Made by a program: the position numbers and the translations under genes. DNA of 64,000 nt from Carnobacterium maltaromaticum DSM 20342. Lineage in GTDB: Bacteria; Bacillota; Bacilli; Lactobacillales; Carnobacteriaceae. The DNA lies in contig NZ_JQMX01000001.1 in assembly GCF_000744945.1 (NCBI RefSeq), positions 2,418,001 through 2,482,000 on the forward strand, written 5' to 3'. The notes beneath the pieces were generated by a model. That model saw only the letters and a list, made by a program, of their open reading frames with translations, did no database searches and was not told the DNA's origin. Below, one piece after another: positions 60,683-64,000 of the stretch; the stretch's first letter is position 1, and each line of letters starts with the position of its first letter.

Positions 60683-60720
60683 ATAATACCAGTTGATGAA
60701 ACTTAATGCAAGCGTTTTCT
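60683..60720 (-). promoter_or_regulatory. Promoter and cre site of the bgl operon
   Basis: On the minus strand TTGCAT (60711-60706), 17-bp spacer, TATTAT (60688-60683). The cre-like TGCAAGCGTTTTCT (60707-60720, plus strand) overlaps the -35, predicting CcpA repression. Confidence 0.8.
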
Positions 60721-60796
60721 TTAAAAAGATAAAAAATAAATTTTAAATTAGTGGTATAGTCGCTATTTTTTCACTAAAATAGAATTTTTTTATAAA

Positions 60797-60826
60797 AAGA
60801 CACATATTCGCTGGAATATGTGTCTT
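60797..60826 (-). terminator. Terminator of the nitroreductase gene
   Basis: AAGACACATATTC (from 60797) pairs with GAATATGTGTCTT (to 60826). On the minus strand it is followed by TTTTATAAAAAAATT and lies 30 nt after the stop. Confidence 0.75.
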
Positions 60827-60855
60827 CAAGATATCTTAAGGCTTAAATTTAGCGG

Positions 60856-61440
60856 TTATAATAAAGAGCTAGCCCAGTTTTCGATAGGTTGCCTAGTTGC
60901 TATTCGTAAAGGTTGTTCTAAATCACGATGTCCTAATCGATAATTCGCAATTAGTTCATAATTACTAGGGAAACCAAGTTCATTTGAGAGGGTAGAATCT
61001 AAAATGAAGGGACTTGTTGCCCAAAATCCAACTAGATCCTGCTCCCAAGCAAGGAGTGAAAAGTTTTGAATCAAAGCAGAAGTGGCTTCAATTGAATCAT
61101 AGTTTTTCCTAGGATTATCCACAAATATCTCACGAGCAAATAAAATTGTTGCAGGTGCTCCTAGAATTAAACGTGTCATTTTGGTAGTCATTCGTTCCCG
61201 TGTTTGCTCATCAATAATAACCTGATTGCGTTCATAGCTAGCAATAATTCGCTCATATAACCATTTTTTTTCAGCTTCAGTTGTGACAATTTTTGCTACC
61301 CAAGGTTCGTTCTTACCATGGTATGGTGCGTAGCTAGCTTTTTCTAGCAAAGTAAAAATTTCTTCGGGAGAAATGGGTGTATCTAAGCTCGTTTTTGAGG
61401 TGCGACGAGATATAATCGTATCGGAAATAGATTGTTTCAT
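60856..61440 (-). CDS. Nitroreductase-family protein
   Basis: A 194-aa FMN-dependent nitroreductase-like enzyme: ISRRTSKTSLDTPIS at the start (Arg motif for FMN phosphate), ASYAPYHGKNEPW, SALIQNFSLLAWEQDLVGFWATS and a C-terminal YRLGHRDLEQP. The substrate is unknown. The start is ATG 61440 after AAGGAG; the frame is open upstream to 61569, but a Fur-like box at 61509-61529 lies there, which supports the shorter protein. Iron-linked expression is inferred. Confidence 0.82.
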   Translation of the reverse strand: MKQSISDTIISRRTSKTSLDTPISPEEIFTLLEKASYAPYHGKNEPWVAKIVTTEAEKKWLYERIIASYERNQVIIDEQTRERMTTKMTRLILGAPATILFAREIFVDNPRKNYDSIEATSALIQNFSLLAWEQDLVGFWATSPFILDSTLSNELGFPSNYELIANYRLGHRDLEQPLRIATRQPIENWASSLL

Positions 61441-61508
61441 GATTAAACACTCCTTAATAGTAGTATATTGGAACGGACCTAAATAAAAAATAGTCAATCC
61501 AAACAGAT

Positions 61509-61529
61509 AATTGAGAAGTATTCTCAATT
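61509..61529 (-). promoter_or_regulatory. Fur-box-like operator upstream of the nitroreductase
   Basis: TGAGAAGTATTCTCA (61512-61526) inside AATT...AATT is a perfect palindrome around a central T, fitting the 7-1-7 Fur pattern. Confidence 0.65.
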
Positions 61530-61769
61530 GGTTAAGTTCTATAGTAACGGAAATTAAAATTAAGTGCAAGTAATAAAAATATGTATAGTTTCAATCTATA
61601 ATGGTTATTTTCTAATCATAGTAATAAATTGTTAATTTGTACGATTTTAAAAATATTTACTTAATATTTTACGAAAACAGCTATTATAACTATCTTAATA
61701 ATGGCGTGTCAGTTACAATAGGATAAAGATATAATTAAAAAGTATAGAAAGAAAGGGTGGAGTAAGTAT

Positions 61770-62672
61770 ATGCAAAAACAAATAGGGGATGTTGTAAAAG
61801 AGGCACGCAAAGCTAAAAGAATGACACAAAAAGAATTAGCTAATGGTATTTGTACACAAGCAACAGTTAGTAATCTAGAAAATAATAATAGCGTCCCGGC
61901 GGTGCGGACATTATTAGCAATCGGAGAGCGCTTAAAAATTGATTTTTCTGATCTATCAGAGTATCTCCCAGTTTCAGAAAATGGACATCGCGAATTATTT
62001 TATCAAGTCAAAGAACTTTTTAAAAAATTAAAATACAAAGAAGCTAAGGATTTATTGCTTAAAAAAATTAAGGTAAAAGACTTAACAGAATCTATTGATG
62101 TCAAAGAATATAATTATTATATGGGAATGGCGAGTTTGATGGGGGACAAAAATTTTTCTGATGCTCACTATCACTTTAACTTAAGTATGCAAGCAAGTAC
62201 AAATAAAAACGTAGATATTCTGGATTCATTGACGACCAACGGAATTGCAGTCGCCTACTTTATGGCGAATGAATTAGATAAGTCAAAGTATTATTTTGAA
62301 AAATCTTTAGCTCAATTAGAAGAAATTAGAAAATCGGACGTTCAATTTTCTGATATTGCAGAAAGTATTAAGATTTATTACAATTCAGCCAAATATTATT
62401 CTGCAGTCAAAAACTATACTAAAGCGATTGAACTGTGTTCAGCTGGAATTAAATTGCAAAAAGAAGACGGCAGTATTCATGGATTGGAGCTTTTACTGTA
62501 TGAAAAGGGGATTAATCTTTGTAAACAAGGCAAAATAGAAGATGCTGTGCATATTTTTTATTTAGCCGTCGCACTTTGTGAATTGAATGGTCGTAAAGAT
62601 TTGATTCAAACGATTAAAAAAGACAGTGAAGAATATAAAATCGAATCGCTTGTATTTAGCTATAAAATCTAA
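61770..62672 (+). CDS. XRE/TPR regulator of the RRNPP (PlcR/Rgg-like) type
   Basis: A 300-aa protein: N-terminal helix-turn-helix (VVKEARKAKRMTQKELANGICTQATVSNLENNNSVP, residues 8-43) followed by about five TPR-like helical pairs (DAHYHFNLSMQAS; ELDKSKYYFEKSLAQLEEI; NYTKAIELCSAGI; EDAVHIFYLAVALCEL). This is the layout of peptide-sensing RRNPP regulators such as PlcR. No clear peptide gene is visible; the adjacent small lipoprotein is the nearest candidate source. A good -10 TATAAT lies about 40 nt upstream of the start. Confidence 0.8.
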   Translation: MQKQIGDVVKEARKAKRMTQKELANGICTQATVSNLENNNSVPAVRTLLAIGERLKIDFSDLSEYLPVSENGHRELFYQVKELFKKLKYKEAKDLLLKKIKVKDLTESIDVKEYNYYMGMASLMGDKNFSDAHYHFNLSMQASTNKNVDILDSLTTNGIAVAYFMANELDKSKYYFEKSLAQLEEIRKSDVQFSDIAESIKIYYNSAKYYSAVKNYTKAIELCSAGIKLQKEDGSIHGLELLLYEKGINLCKQGKIEDAVHIFYLAVALCELNGRKDLIQTIKKDSEEYKIESLVFSYKI

Positions 62673-62681
62673 AGGTTGACT

Positions 62682-62712
62682 AAACACCCTCTGAAATAGG
62701 AGGGTGTTTTTT
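62682..62712 (+). terminator. Terminator after the RRNPP-like gene
   Basis: AAACACCCTC (from 62682) pairs with GGAGGGTGTTT, followed by TTT. Confidence 0.83.
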
Positions 62713-62827
62713 GTTGTAATCAACATAGATATTTAAACTCCAGATACTCTCCACATTAGCTACATATAGACTGCAGATTACCTTGTTACACTAGGTTTAC
62801 AAATAAATGAATGGGTGGGAATAAAGT

Positions 62828-63058
62828 ATGAAAAAAAATATACTAGCAAGTTTAATTTTAGTAGTGGGTATGACAAGTTTATTAGCAGGATGTGGTGGCA
62901 GTAAAAAAGACTCAGAAGCTGAGAACATGGGAGCAACAGTAACGAATGGCAAGGGTGCAGTCACAGAAACTAAAGAAGGTGGTACTGTATTTAAATCAGG
63001 GGATGGTGGAGAAGCCCAATTTAACGAAAGTCCACAAGAAGCTCAAAAAGCAAAATAG
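62828..63058 (+). CDS. Small lipoprotein
   Basis: A 76-aa lipoprotein: signal peptide with lipobox SLLAGC (Cys22) and a mature part of 55 residues, Gly/Lys/Glu-rich (GATVTNGKGAVTETKEGG) and probably unstructured. It is followed 20 nt later by the HlyD-like adaptor, so the two form an operon. Family not recognised; an export-complex accessory or a pheromone precursor are both possible. Confidence 0.7.
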   Translation: MKKNILASLILVVGMTSLLAGCGGSKKDSEAENMGATVTNGKGAVTETKEGGTVFKSGDGGEAQFNESPQEAQKAK

Positions 63059-63077
63059 AAAGGAGGCTTAAGCCGAG

Positions 63078-64000
63078 ATGAAAAAAAAGAAGCCAATAAA
63101 ATTAATAAGTAGTGTTGTAATTGTACTAGCAATCATAGCTGGCAGTATTTTTTATTTTACACGCAGTCAAAGCAATGCAAATTCTTTAAGTCAGAAGCTG
63201 ATTCCACAAACAGTTAAAGAATTATCTGGTGATGGAAACAAAGGGTCCAATTTTTTATTAACAGGAAGTGTCGCGCCAAATCAAATCAGTAAATTAACTT
63301 TAGATAATTCAAAAGGAACAGTATCAGAAGTCCACGTGAAGGAAGGTGATTCTGTTGTTAAAGGTCAAAAACTCTACACCTATCAAAATCCAGATGGCGA
63401 ATTAGACTTAAAAGAAGCGCAGTTGACTGTCACAAATCAAGCGAACGATTTAGAACAAAAACGTTCAGATGCTAGTTTGAAATGGGAGCAACACAATAAA
63501 AAACAGGCTGATTTAGATAAGTTAACAACAAAATATAACCAAGCAGGAGCAGAAGAAAAAGAAGCATTAAAACAAGAAAAAACACAGTTAGAGACAGAAG
63601 TAGCGCAAGCAAAGTCTGATGCTCGTACGGCAGATTCATTAATTGGAACTGCTGAAATTGAGCTAGAAAAAGCACAACTAGGTGTAACAAATGCAGAAAA
63701 AAAGTATGGTTCTAATGATGTTTTAGCTGAAGTTGACGGAGTAGTGAAAAAAGTTGATACTGATCAAATGAATAAGTCTGTTGCTGAAGGCAACAAAGAG
63801 ACGTTTATGGAAATTACGGACACATCAAGTTTATACGTAAATGGCCAGGTTGATGAGTTTAATAAAGACCAGTTGGCAATTGATCAACCTGTTAAAATCA
63901 TTGACCGGACAGATGAGAAGAAGGTTTGGAGTGGAAAAATAAGCAAAGTGGGAAATCTAGCAGCAGAATCTGGTGGAGACGATGAAAAAAAAGAAGAAGA
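63078..64000 (+). CDS. HlyD/MFP-family efflux adaptor (truncated by window end)
   Basis: The first 307 codons of a membrane-fusion protein; the reading frame runs off the window. N-terminal membrane anchor (LISSVVIVLAIIAGSIFYF, residues 9-27), first half of the lipoyl/barrel-sandwich domain (GTVSEVHVKEGDSVVKGQKLY near residue 85), a coiled-coil hairpin at about 115-215, the second lipoyl half (VLAEVDGVVKKVDTD) and the start of a beta-barrel. In Firmicutes this is the adaptor of MacB-type ABC exporters, so permease and ATPase genes probably follow. ATG 63078 follows AGGAGGC. Confidence 0.83.
   Translation, partial: MKKKKPIKLISSVVIVLAIIAGSIFYFTRSQSNANSLSQKLIPQTVKELSGDGNKGSNFLLTGSVAPNQISKLTLDNSKGTVSEVHVKEGDSVVKGQKLYTYQNPDGELDLKEAQLTVTNQANDLEQKRSDASLKWEQHNKKQADLDKLTTKYNQAGAEEKEALKQEKTQLETEVAQAKSDARTADSLIGTAEIELEKAQLGVTNAEKKYGSNDVLAEVDGVVKKVDTDQMNKSVAEGNKETFMEITDTSSLYVNGQVDEFNKDQLAIDQPVKIIDRTDEKKVWSGKISKVGNLAAESGGDDEKKEE

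Noticed and set aside
63329..63344. CCACGTGAA as a parS-like site
   Set aside because: It lies inside the HlyD coding region and matches only the central bases.

Overview
The window looks like low-GC Lactobacillales chromosome, most plausibly Carnobacteriaceae or a close Enterococcaceae relative (Carnobacterium-like). This is inferred from gene content: WxL/Csc surface clusters with DUF916 partners, LPXTG proteins, Mga-type regulators, bgl-type PTS control, and a run rsmG-noc-soj-spo0J-DUF951-ychF that normally lies close to oriC. No species can be proved from sequence alone.

Layout. 1-4400: a redox operon (TetR regulator, short-chain dehydrogenase, old-yellow-enzyme reductase, quinone-oxidoreductase-like enzyme, alpha/beta hydrolase) with two copies of one palindromic operator. 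4.5-8.3 kb: an LRR/MucBP LPXTG adhesin between two paralogous serine recombinases, one broken in a homopolymer. 8.4-17.6 kb: an Mga-like regulator with a secreted partner, divergent from a WxL (Csc-type) operon: large WxL protein, small LPXTG protein, two WxL proteins, DUF916 WxL-interacting protein. The WxL operon leader has a promoter running straight into a strong terminator palindrome that is paired with a second palindrome in Hin-site-like geometry. 17.6-23.6 kb: miscellaneous housekeeping and regulatory genes. 24.0-36.7 kb: a Ter/Tel stress system: the four-gene biosynthetic module (citrate-lyase-like aldolase, phosphoribosyltransferase, StiP-like protein, HAD hydrolase), TelA, YceG, three TerD paralogues and a P-type Ca2+ ATPase. 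An unannotated Fst-type type I toxin-antitoxin locus lies in the middle. 36.8-40.5 kb: a tRNA-Val, an IS6-family element, a second Mga-like regulator and an HhH/NTF2 protein. 40.6-48.2 kb: a cell-wall 5'-nucleotidase, PepSY lipoprotein, acetyltransferase, GntR regulator plus MFS transporter, RlaP-like nucleotidyltransferase. 48.4-54.1 kb: the oriC-proximal chromosome segregation block. 54.2-64 kb: an orphan DUF916 protein, Fur-box genes (heme monooxygenase-like, nitroreductase), a beta-glucoside PTS/6-phospho-beta-glucosidase operon with cre site and LicT-type antiterminator, and an RRNPP-like regulator ahead of a lipoprotein and a HlyD-like adaptor cut by the window end.

Most interesting structure not explained by protein-coding genes: (i) the Fst/par-like toxin locus at 28.57-28.88 kb; (ii) the paired palindromes at 10,584-10,721, which could form an invertible or attenuating terminator for the WxL operon; (iii) a 122-bp repeat family at 15.9-16.15 kb and 33.9-34.05 kb whose hairpins show compensatory changes and which sits just upstream of, and in the same direction as, unrelated envelope genes; (iv) a bgl-type cre/promoter/RAT leader upstream of a phosphatase lipoprotein.
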